64,000 nt of DNA, taken from the IMG/VR virus record IMGVR_UViG_3300019487_000019, positions 1-64,000 of that record; one strand, 5' to 3'. This DNA comes from a virus. Of this stretch, positions 55,983-62,914 are shown piece by piece (within the stretch, counting starts at the first letter, position 1; each line of letters begins with the position of its first letter). A program made the translations under genes and the position numbers. The notes beneath the pieces were generated by a model that ran no database searches, had not been told where the DNA came from, and was given only the letters and a program-made list of their open reading frames with translations.

Positions 55983-56443
55983 TTGTCTGCCAATTCCTTT
56001 TTGAGCTTGGCTATTTCGTCCTTCTGCCAACCAAGCTCACCAGCATAGGCCATGATTTCATCATTTGTCAATAGCTTAGCCGCATCTACGGCGTGTCGAT
56101 GCCCGTAATTGAAGTATTTTGCGACAACTGTCGTCGCAAGAGTTCCTCGTCCTCTTGATTTGGGGGCTTTAATCCAATGATAGCGTTGTGAATTGCCAGT
56201 TGTACAAACTGTTAGCAGATAATACAGCAGTTCCTTGTGTTGTCCTAATGTAAAAATCACGGGATTGGCGATCGCGTTCAAGAAATACAACTGACGCTTC
56301 GACGAAGTTCCAGACAGCCATCGCATAATCACGAATGGTTGAAATTCTTTGACTTCTGTTTCGGACAGCGTTCGAAAGTAATCAGTGTCTTTGACGCTAA
56401 TTCGATCGAGCAACTTAAAGAGGTCTAGTTTTCTTTCAACCAT
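55979..56443 (-). CDS. Clamp-loader small subunit-like protein (T4 gp62-like)
   Basis: 154 residues. FQPFVIMRWLSGTSSKRQLY then FLNAIANPVIF is the gp62 pattern 'PFxxxRWLSxxxxxxxxxxxxN'. ELLYYLLTVCTTGNSQRYHW and the helical end (LLTNDEIMAYAGELGWQKDE) match the variants of environmental T4-like phages. It would pair with the gp44-like ATPase at 58.5 kb to load the sliding clamp. Confidence 0.7.
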   Translation of the reverse strand: MVERKLDLFKLLDRISVKDTDYFRTLSETEVKEFQPFVIMRWLSGTSSKRQLYFLNAIANPVIFTLGQHKELLYYLLTVCTTGNSQRYHWIKAPKSRGRGTLATTVVAKYFNYGHRHAVDAAKLLTNDEIMAYAGELGWQKDEIAKLKKELADK

Positions 56444-57369
56444 TTGGCGTCATGACTCAAGTTGGTGTCGTAAACACTGAACTCTTTGTGTGGTTTTCCA
56501 ACATAAAATACCGTTAGGTCGCTGTGTTCGGATGCAACGGCTCGCGTTAGTATTTCTGTCCACGATTCAAACGCTTCCTGATGAAGCAGTTCAGTGCGAT
56601 AGGTGATAATCAGTGTTTCTGTTCCGTCGTCGTGGCGTTTTGAGATGTCCTGAGACAGCTTAGCGCTGTTCTTTTCAACTAATGCACGCAAATGTCGGTA
56701 CGTTTCTGGAATGTTGCGAAAGCGAACAGGGATGTGAGCTTCAAAATAACAGTTCTCAGGCATCTTGGTGTCGTATGATTTTGGCGACGCCGGATGCCAG
56801 GGGACCGTCTCAATCTTTACACGTACAATTTGGTAAGATTTTTCAAGTGCCTTTTTCAATCGCATGGCCTCTTCGTATGCAGATCGGTTCGTTCCGTAGT
56901 GTTTAGACGCAGTCAGAACGTCCATTGCCACACCATCACGGAGATGATTCTCGATGAATACGGGCTTAACACCAAGCTCATAACACAAACCTGCAAACGT
57001 TTCATGATCTGATTCAGTCAGCTTCACGGTAATGTGAATCTCAAACGGAATCGGATATTTCATGTCGCGTTCGCCCGCTTGTAGCCTTGCCCACTTTTCT
57101 GCTTTGCGAGCAAACATTTGCTCAATCTCTTCGTCGGTACAATCGAGATCATATGCAACAGAGATTCCCGTCAAAACAACATCAACGGCTTCTTCAAGAA
57201 TTGCTTCTCTATCAACGAAGCGATGATTTGTAGCAAAGGCATTGTCAAAGGGAAGGACAACCTTTGCCATCTCGCCCACCTCTTCGGCGGTTTTTAACGC
57301 CTTTTGCGACAGTGTTTTCGTATCTTGCTTAGACAGATGACGTACATAGTTCCAAAAGTGTTGGTTCAC
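56425..57369 (-). CDS. MazG-like pyrophosphohydrolase fused to an unknown domain
   Basis: 314 residues, GTG start. About 20-100 is MazG-type: KTAEEVGEMAKVV, EAILEEAVDVVLTGISVAYD (EExxE and ExxD metal sites). The C-terminal 210 residues hold an unassigned domain with FEIHITVKLTESDHETFAGL, MDVLTASKHYGTNRSAYEEA and VKIETVPWHP, also seen alone or fused in T4-like phages (recalled). MazG breaks down dNTPs or alarmone; the second domain may pick the substrate. Confidence 0.75.
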   Translation of the reverse strand: MNQHFWNYVRHLSKQDTKTLSQKALKTAEEVGEMAKVVLPFDNAFATNHRFVDREAILEEAVDVVLTGISVAYDLDCTDEEIEQMFARKAEKWARLQAGERDMKYPIPFEIHITVKLTESDHETFAGLCYELGVKPVFIENHLRDGVAMDVLTASKHYGTNRSAYEEAMRLKKALEKSYQIVRVKIETVPWHPASPKSYDTKMPENCYFEAHIPVRFRNIPETYRHLRALVEKNSAKLSQDISKRHDDGTETLIITYRTELLHQEAFESWTEILTRAVASEHSDLTVFYVGKPHKEFSVYDTNLSHDAKWLKEN

Positions 57370-57536
57370 AAGAGCCCCTCGATTAATCTATTCCCCTTCG
57401 AGCTATTCTCTGATTTTGTAATCAAGTAGCGGGCGTGATGAAGCGCGCGTCCCCTGTCTGCATTGGCTTGATACCACCTCCTAGCGTGTTCACGTTGTTT
57501 GAGAAGTCGTTCCTCATCGGTCAACTTGCGCCTCAT
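57366..57536 (-). CDS. Small protein resembling the N-terminus of the HNH enzyme
   Basis: 56 residues from ATG 57536 (GAGGG upstream). MRRKLTDEERLLKQREHARR then WYQANADRGRALHHARYL resembles NREHARRWREANPEYAKRYM of the HNH gene at 27.8-28.3 kb. There is no catalytic part. Probably a remnant of a homing endonuclease, or a small DNA-binding peptide. Stop overlaps the MazG GTG start. Confidence 0.5.
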   Translation of the reverse strand: MRRKLTDEERLLKQREHARRWYQANADRGRALHHARYLITKSENSSKGNRLIEGLL

Positions 57537-57554
57537 CACACACCCTCTAATTGT

Positions 57555-57788
57555 TTATTCACTGGCAGCCTCGGGTCGGACGACAGGTACTTCTCTATTC
57601 AATGCGGTTGGAATGTAAAACCATTCACCCGCAATGTGAGGAAGAACGGCAACTTCGACACGTTCGTCTTCGTATGAAACCTGTACGCTGTAATCATGTA
57701 TCATACCATGTTGCATCATCTGTTCCAACACCTCAGCGATTGAAGCATTAACCAGATTCAAGAGATCGCCTTGATATTTTTGTTCCAT
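57555..57788 (-). CDS. Hypothetical protein, 77 aa
   Basis: MEQKYQGDLLNLVNASIAEV; helix then beta (VSYEDERVEVAVLPHIAGEW). Sits one base after the next upstream stop. Not recognised. Confidence 0.6.
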   Translation of the reverse strand: MEQKYQGDLLNLVNASIAEVLEQMMQHGMIHDYSVQVSYEDERVEVAVLPHIAGEWFYIPTALNREVPVVRPEAASE

Positions 57789-57789
57789 G

Positions 57790-58125
57790 TTATCCCTCAG
57801 CTACTCGAAACGTATGGTTGCAGAACTTGCACTGAACCGTGCCATCCGGCTTGAGAACAAGTTGCTCATACGGATGAACACATTCCCGAACCATTCGTTG
57901 TCGTAGAGCTTGGACTTCGTCAATCAAAGGCATTTTATCGGCCTGAAGTTTAATGATTTTGTCTTCGATCGGTTTCAGTCTGGTAAGTAGTCCCACCATG
58001 TTATCCATCATGCGGTTCCACGAAACTTTCTCGCTTCGCGTTGCATGGTTGGAGATACTTTCAAGCGTTCGTCGAGTCGTTGCTTGATCGGTTGTTTCGC
58101 CTTCTGGCTTTTTTCTTCGTGCCAT
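57790..58125 (-). CDS. Coiled-coil protein with C-terminal zinc-finger-like motif
   Basis: 111 residues from ATG 58125 (GAGGAT upstream). Coiled coil about 45-85 (LTRLKPIEDKIIKLQADKMP), then C-x-HP and TVQCKFCNHTF, a CHCC-like finger. Overlaps the next upstream gene by one base. Unknown. Confidence 0.6.
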   Translation of the reverse strand: MARRKKPEGETTDQATTRRTLESISNHATRSEKVSWNRMMDNMVGLLTRLKPIEDKIIKLQADKMPLIDEVQALRQRMVRECVHPYEQLVLKPDGTVQCKFCNHTFRVAEG

Positions 58126-58406
58126 TATATCCTCCACTCTTCGTTACCAGGGAAATAAAATCGAACTGCCTGCCAAAATAATTTTGCGGCTTCAGATGGT
58201 CGCATTCCCTCAAATTCTACTCTACCGTCAAAATAGATCTTAATCGTTTTTTGATTTCCCTCTGCATCAGTTGGACTACAAATTGAAAAATGGTCTGGCC
58301 GAGGGGCCGCGGCGATCGTCCACTCCGTTGTTTGTTCGTTAAAAGTCAAAATATCACCTGGGTTGCCGCTGGCTGGCAACACGTCAGCAATGACAACATC
58401 ATCCAT
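58125..58406 (-). CDS. Hypothetical protein, 93 aa
   Basis: AAGGAGGAAAG before ATG 58406, the strongest ribosome site in this block. MDDVVIADVLPASGNPGDIL resembles a short fibre-tip linker (PGDILTF), then a helix. Role unknown; it lies beside clamp-loader genes. Confidence 0.6.
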   Translation of the reverse strand: MDDVVIADVLPASGNPGDILTFNEQTTEWTIAAAPRPDHFSICSPTDAEGNQKTIKIYFDGRVEFEGMRPSEAAKLFWQAVRFYFPGNEEWRI

Positions 58407-58470
58407 ATCTTTCCTCCTTCAAGTACTCAGGCCCAGCCATAATAGAATTGAACCTGCATTCCCATTCCCA

Positions 58471-59400
58471 TTATAATTGCCCCAGTGAAATGAACATCGC
58501 CGCCGCGTTAATTTCCGGCTCATCAACAAGTCCATGATCTCGAAGATGTTTGGAAATCGTGACGATTCCCTCTTCCCACTTGTTGTGGTCAGCAAATTTT
58601 GGTGAACTTTTCAAGTTGCGGTACAAGAAGCGATAGACCTCTACCCATTCTTCACCATCAACATTTCCACAAACTAATTTTCGTGCATCAACCCACTTGT
58701 CTCGCTCGATCAAATCAAGCAAATCAAACTTCCAGTCGCCAATTGTTCCTTCTGTGTGTGGCTCTTGTAATGAACCATCGATCGCATTTTGCTGGAGCGA
58801 ATTAACAATCTTCCGAATGTCCGGATAACCAAACGCAATGTACTTGTCGAGTGTCGTCAAACTGAATTGAATGTGTTCCGCAGCAAGAATATTGATACAA
58901 TATTCTGCAATGTCGTTCTTATCGACTGCTTTGAACTTAAATTCCTGACACCGAGACTTGATTGCAGGAATGATCTTATGATCATAGTTGCATGTCAGAA
59001 TGAATCGAGCATGCTCAGAGTAATCTTCCATCAATTTCCGCATAACAGCCTGACCGTTTGGTGTGATAAAGTCTGCCTCTTCCAAACAAACGATTTTGAA
59101 TGGACCCAGTGCAAATGAGACAACGAAACTGTAGATTTGATCTCGCATGTCATCAACGCTATTGTTCAGCGACGCATTGATTACGAGAACATCACTATCA
59201 TCAAGACCCATTGCACCAATGAGAATTTGTGCAATCGTCGTCTTGCCTGACCCCTGGACCCCCGCTAAAAGCAAGTGAGGAACCGTTTTGTCATTGATCA
59301 TACGAACAAACGAGGCACGCTGTTGGGGGTTGTGAAAAATGTAGTCGTCGATTGAGGTCGGCCGAAATTTTTCCACCCAGAGACGATGTTTATCAGACAT
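58471..59400 (-). CDS. Clamp-loader ATPase (T4 gp44-like)
   Basis: 309 residues from ATG 59400 (GGAG upstream; ATG 59412 in the same frame is possible). AAA+ protein: Walker A GVQGSGKT (47-54), Walker B FKIVCLEEAD, sensor 1 RFILTCNYDHKI, the SRC motif KSRCQEFKF with the arginine finger. N-terminus WVEKFRPTSIDDYIF matches replication-factor-C-type loaders. Loads the gp45-type clamp with the gp62-like subunit. Confidence 0.93.
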   Translation of the reverse strand: MSDKHRLWVEKFRPTSIDDYIFHNPQQRASFVRMINDKTVPHLLLAGVQGSGKTTIAQILIGAMGLDDSDVLVINASLNNSVDDMRDQIYSFVVSFALGPFKIVCLEEADFITPNGQAVMRKLMEDYSEHARFILTCNYDHKIIPAIKSRCQEFKFKAVDKNDIAEYCINILAAEHIQFSLTTLDKYIAFGYPDIRKIVNSLQQNAIDGSLQEPHTEGTIGDWKFDLLDLIERDKWVDARKLVCGNVDGEEWVEVYRFLYRNLKSSPKFADHNKWEEGIVTISKHLRDHGLVDEPEINAAAMFISLGQL

Positions 59401-59423
59401 ATTATTCTCCATGCTGCCTGTCT

Positions 59424-59451
59424 ATTATACCAGGCACAACGGAGAAATCAA
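59424..59451 (-). promoter_or_regulatory. Sigma70-like promoter for the clamp loader
   Basis: On the - strand TTGATT (59451-59446), 16 bp, TATAAT (59429-59424). It starts at the stop of the preceding gene and leads into ATG 59400. Confidence 0.6.
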
Positions 59452-59452
59452 C

Positions 59453-60625
59453 CTAGTCGTCGAGGTAAATCAGAAGTCCGCGCTCTCGCAGGACATTTTC
59501 AATTGCACGTTTGTCAATGAGTTCTTGCCCCGTTAACTGAGGCTTTGTTTTTAACAACCGATAGTAGTTAATCAATTCATTGAGGGCATTCTTGCTGTTT
59601 GTTTGCCATCTGGTGGTTGCGAGGATGTGAGATAATTGTTTACTCACGCGATTCGGCACTTGTTCCGTCGGTTGTTCTGCTACGGGTTCGTCGATAAGTT
59701 CAAATTTGAGTGGCTTTGCTTCTTCAACTGGAGGTTCAATCGGTAGTTCAGCAGGAGATTCCATAAAATAATCAGGAACCGTTGACGGAGGATTGTATAC
59801 TTCCTGTACTTGAGGCACAACAGGTAATTCCTGCTCAACCACTGGTTTTTCCGGGACTTTTCCGGCTTCTTTTGCTTGCATTCTCTGTAACAATAACATG
59901 TTTAGACCAAGCGTAAGAGCAACAGCCATTGGGTCGAAGGCAAAGATGATCAATAGCGTTAGCCATTTGGTGGCCGTGTCGGTGCTTTCATTGAATGCTT
60001 TTGCAATATAGGTGATTGGACCGATATGAGCTTCTGTCTTAATGATCTCTTGACGGAGAACCAACATTTGTTGATCAAGTTCACCAAGACGTTTCGTCAC
60101 GTCTTGTTGCTCTACTCGATACTGTCGTAGCAAACTTTCACGATTACGCTGTGCTTGTTGCAGTGCTCGAAGAGCATTAGGATCAACACCCTGCTGCCGC
60201 TCGAGATTTTGAACAGTTGGTGCAGCAGCCATCAAATTGTCGATCTGTTTCTTACGTTCAACAATACGTCCACGCTCTTCTTCAAGAACTTTAATTTGTG
60301 CTTCTTTTTGCTTTAGAGGGAGAACATCTGCCTGATAACCTGACGATAGATAGCCAAAGATACCAGCAGACGTAAGAAACATCAAAGCAAGGACACCAGC
60401 AGCCATGTAGTATTTGAGTAGGCGCATGCCAATGCTGGTCATGCTTGTCCAACTTCGATACAGGAATGACGCACCAACGAGCTTAGCCGCTTCGAGAGAA
60501 GCGCCCATGACGATCACCGACCAAAACACACCACTATAGGTGTTGGCAAGACCATAGACACTAAAAAATGCCGCAGATCCTGCAACTGCCAGTGTTGTGG
60601 CAATCATCAAGAGAATGAACAACAT
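59453..60625 (-). CDS. Membrane protein with coiled coil
   Basis: 390 residues. Three or four N-terminal transmembrane helices (MLFILLMIATTLAVAGSAAF; VFWSVIVMGASLEAAKLVGA; YYMAAGVLALMFLTSAGIF), a coiled coil (about 105-200), another hydrophobic stretch (WLTLLIIFAFDPMAVALTLG), then a Pro/Glu-rich cytoplasmic tail. I recall similar proteins in environmental T4-like phages, without a function. Confidence 0.7.
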   Translation of the reverse strand: MLFILLMIATTLAVAGSAAFFSVYGLANTYSGVFWSVIVMGASLEAAKLVGASFLYRSWTSMTSIGMRLLKYYMAAGVLALMFLTSAGIFGYLSSGYQADVLPLKQKEAQIKVLEEERGRIVERKKQIDNLMAAAPTVQNLERQQGVDPNALRALQQAQRNRESLLRQYRVEQQDVTKRLGELDQQMLVLRQEIIKTEAHIGPITYIAKAFNESTDTATKWLTLLIIFAFDPMAVALTLGLNMLLLQRMQAKEAGKVPEKPVVEQELPVVPQVQEVYNPPSTVPDYFMESPAELPIEPPVEEAKPLKFELIDEPVAEQPTEQVPNRVSKQLSHILATTRWQTNSKNALNELINYYRLLKTKPQLTGQELIDKRAIENVLRERGLLIYLDD

Positions 60626-60628
60626 CCC

Positions 60629-61216
60629 TTACTCCTTTGCAACGTATGCGAGAATTTCAAGCTCGTCCAAATAACAGAACTTTTTCGATCTGTACTCGAA
60701 ATAACCAAAGAAGTTATTTTCTAGAAAATAGATGGTGGCGCCTTTTGGCACTTCATATACATCTGGCCCAATATCAACGACTTGTCCGAAGGCTGTATCG
60801 TCATTTAATCTACCAACGATTTCGATTCCGCCCACTGAGCTTTTCTGCTTATCCGTACGCAAGAAAACGACACTTTTGTTCATTGCCCGAAAGTTATGGA
60901 TCTTTTTGTCTTCGTAATCTGAAACCGTGTCAACAGCAATTAGTTGGGTTTCATCTGTACGCCACAGTTGCTCACCATCGAAGTTGAAACGGATCGACCA
61001 CTTCAGAGGCTTGACCAGAACTTGATCGCCAGGTTTGATGAGTTCGCAATCTGGGCCAACAGCAACTACGGTGACCCACCGGGGAGCCTTCGCACTATCG
61101 TCGCCGCTCCCCCGAATTTCTAAGCCCCAACTTGTTTTCTTCTCGAAAAATCCCTTACTGTCTACTGCTTCATTGAACTTGAATACTATATGTTTTTTTA
61201 TGGGTTTGAGTTTCAT
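60629..61216 (-). CDS. Tandem GroES-like co-chaperonin
   Basis: 195 residues, two GroES folds. First: MKLKPIKKHIVFKF, TSWGLEI, APRWVTVVAVGPDCELIKPG, DQVLVKP. Second: MNKSVVFLRTDK, GGIEIVG, AFGQVVDIGPDVYEVPKGAT. Each repeat has the 'xxGxVxxVGPxx-xxxxGDxVxxx' core, as in GroES and T4 gp31. It may cap host GroEL for folding the phage capsid protein. The tandem form is unusual: a seven-membered GroES ring would need fewer chains. Confidence 0.75.
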   Translation of the reverse strand: MKLKPIKKHIVFKFNEAVDSKGFFEKKTSWGLEIRGSGDDSAKAPRWVTVVAVGPDCELIKPGDQVLVKPLKWSIRFNFDGEQLWRTDETQLIAVDTVSDYEDKKIHNFRAMNKSVVFLRTDKQKSSVGGIEIVGRLNDDTAFGQVVDIGPDVYEVPKGATIYFLENNFFGYFEYRSKKFCYLDELEILAYVAKE

Positions 61217-61464
61217 GCTGTCTCCTTAGTTTCCTCCACGGCTTCAACATCTGCTTCTGGAAGATTTGGTTCAACGTTTACACCAGCTACTTTTTGAACA
61301 GCAGCTTGTTGAGCACGTTTCAAACGACGCTTGAACTTCTGGTCGATGAAATTTTCACGTGCACGAACTTCTGTCGTCTTTGGTGCCGATGCGAGTTGTT
61401 GTTTGATCTTGAGCTTGTCAAAATCAACCTTTTCACCACGTGCGCTTCGAACAATGTTTGGCAT
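61213..61464 (-). CDS. Small basic/acidic protein, conserved-looking
   Basis: 83 residues. MPNIVRSARGEKVDFDKLKI, KQQLASAPKTTEVRARENFI, DQKFKRRLKR, then an acidic tail. The N-terminal part resembles a small phage protein often found next to UvsW-type genes (recalled). Stop overlaps the GroES-like start. Unknown. Confidence 0.65.
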   Translation of the reverse strand: MPNIVRSARGEKVDFDKLKIKQQLASAPKTTEVRARENFIDQKFKRRLKRAQQAAVQKVAGVNVEPNLPEADVEAVEETKETA

Positions 61465-61474
61465 AACTCATCTC

Positions 61475-62065
61475 CTAATCGTGTAGAAAGTCGACGATAT
61501 CCAACTCATACGCAAAGCTGTCAACATCATGCACACCTATTGCGTAGAGAACATACGACGACACACTACTGCCTCGTCCAACACCCCATACGGTGTTAGT
61601 CTCTGCCAAGGTATTTATGATATAGACAATTGTGCGGAGCACATCGAAAAGGCCACGGTTTTCGTATTCGCGAAGCTCATTCGCTAGCCGATATTCCCGT
61701 GCTAAAAGCTCATTAGAACGCTTATCACGCATTAAAACAGTATGTCGATCAGCAATGTATGCAACAACATCCAGACTTTTGTACGGTTCTGGAACTGTTG
61801 ATTCGATTAGAAGCGACTGATTTGCTATTTTGACCTTTATTTCTTCTGCTTTCGAAACCTGCTGATTGTATTGTTCAACGAGAGGAGACAATTGCTCGAC
61901 GTAATCGTACTTGATAAGCGACTCAATATCGTTCGAACGAGCTGCCGAACAACCATCAGCCCACAGAGTCCGGTCTTTCAGGACCGTTTTAAGTGAAGGA
62001 ACTGTTATACTTTTTGCCACCGGAGGTATCGATGTTCGGTGTTTTGGCTGGTCTGTTATCGTCAT
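61475..62065 (-). CDS. DnaE-like fragment (DNA polymerase III alpha, GRGSS motif)
   Basis: 196 residues from ATG 62065; start uncertain since it overlaps the upstream gene by 77 bp (GTG 62020 is an option). TNTVWGVGRGSSVSSYVLYA, IGVHDVDSFAYELDIVDFLH equals the replicase motif 'GxGRGSxxxSLVxYxLGIxxxDPxxYxLxFERFL'. With the fragment at 28.3-28.9 kb (KIDFLHL...) the two pieces cover consecutive parts of DnaE. Confidence 0.75.
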   Translation of the reverse strand: MTITDQPKHRTSIPPVAKSITVPSLKTVLKDRTLWADGCSAARSNDIESLIKYDYVEQLSPLVEQYNQQVSKAEEIKVKIANQSLLIESTVPEPYKSLDVVAYIADRHTVLMRDKRSNELLAREYRLANELREYENRGLFDVLRTIVYIINTLAETNTVWGVGRGSSVSSYVLYAIGVHDVDSFAYELDIVDFLHD

Positions 62066-62390
62066 TCAAGAATGGTCTTCCTGGCGGTGGTGTTGGTGGT
62101 GTTGGAAAGTCAGCTGGGTTAATGTTCATCGCTTCGAGTGGATTTCCTGATGGTGCTATCGGAATAGCCATCATACCAGGACCGGCGGTCATAGGTCTAC
62201 CGCCCGGAATCGGAATTTCCGTAAACATTGCAGCTGTCGGTGCGACAGCGTCTTCATCCAACATGCGAATTTTCTCTCGAATTCGCTTCCATTGAACCTC
62301 ATTAGGACACCAGTCAGCGTCTTGCATCTCCTCGACGCCCTCGAGCCACATCTTAAATTCTTTAACAGTGAGCTTTTTCTTGTCAGCCAT
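61989..62390 (-). CDS. Hypothetical protein with Pro/Gly-rich linker
   Basis: 133 residues. MADKKKLTVKEFKMWLEGVE, EMQDADWCPNEVQWKRIREK at the N-terminus fits a helical domain conserved beside UvsW in T4-like phages (recalled). The rest is a Pro/Gly/Met-rich, disordered linker. Unknown. Confidence 0.65.
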   Translation of the reverse strand: MADKKKLTVKEFKMWLEGVEEMQDADWCPNEVQWKRIREKIRMLDEDAVAPTAAMFTEIPIPGGRPMTAGPGMMAIPIAPSGNPLEAMNINPADFPTPPTPPPGRPFLNDDNRPAKTPNIDTSGGKKYNSSFT

Positions 62391-62391
62391 T

Positions 62392-62883
62392 TCAATATCC
62401 CATTAAATCTCCAACCAATCGATCTTTCAAGTATTTATTGTACGAATCACTGGGGGATACGTTAACCCACTCATCGGGTCCAATTGGATGACACAACATT
62501 TGATGCTTGTTTAGAGAGGGGGCAACGTGTCGAAGTTCTGGGTAATAGTTTACGACCGTGATTATTGCCGGTTCAAAACGCATTTTCTTTGGGCCATAGA
62601 CAAATGAGCTGAATTGCCGTCCGGCCGTTTCCGCTAGCTCCACCACATCAAGCTGCATGGTTTCTTTGTCGTACACCAAAATGTTCCATCCCGAGGGAAG
62701 TGGAAACGTAAAGCCTTTTATTTGCACAATATGCGCAGCGCAAACGAATTCTTCAAAAACCAACAATGGCGTGAGGGTGAAGTCCAACATTGTTAGGTCA
62801 AGAACCCACATATGATCGGTCGGGGTTGGGGTGTGAACGCTATCGATTAGTACAGGTTTATTGTCAGCGTCAAAGATTAGCAT
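62392..62883 (-). CDS. Conserved-looking phage protein, 163 aa
   Basis: From ATG 62883 (GGAG upstream). MLIFDADNKPVLIDSVHTPT; the end LCHPIGPDEWVNVSPSDSYN, KYLKDRLVGDLMGY matches a phage family I recall from T4-like genomes. Beta-rich; no function. The -10/-35 upstream is not clear. Confidence 0.7.
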   Translation of the reverse strand: MLIFDADNKPVLIDSVHTPTPTDHMWVLDLTMLDFTLTPLLVFEEFVCAAHIVQIKGFTFPLPSGWNILVYDKETMQLDVVELAETAGRQFSSFVYGPKKMRFEPAIITVVNYYPELRHVAPSLNKHQMLCHPIGPDEWVNVSPSDSYNKYLKDRLVGDLMGY

Positions 62884-62914
62884 GCAGGCTCCTTCCAGCT
62901 CGACTATAGTAATA

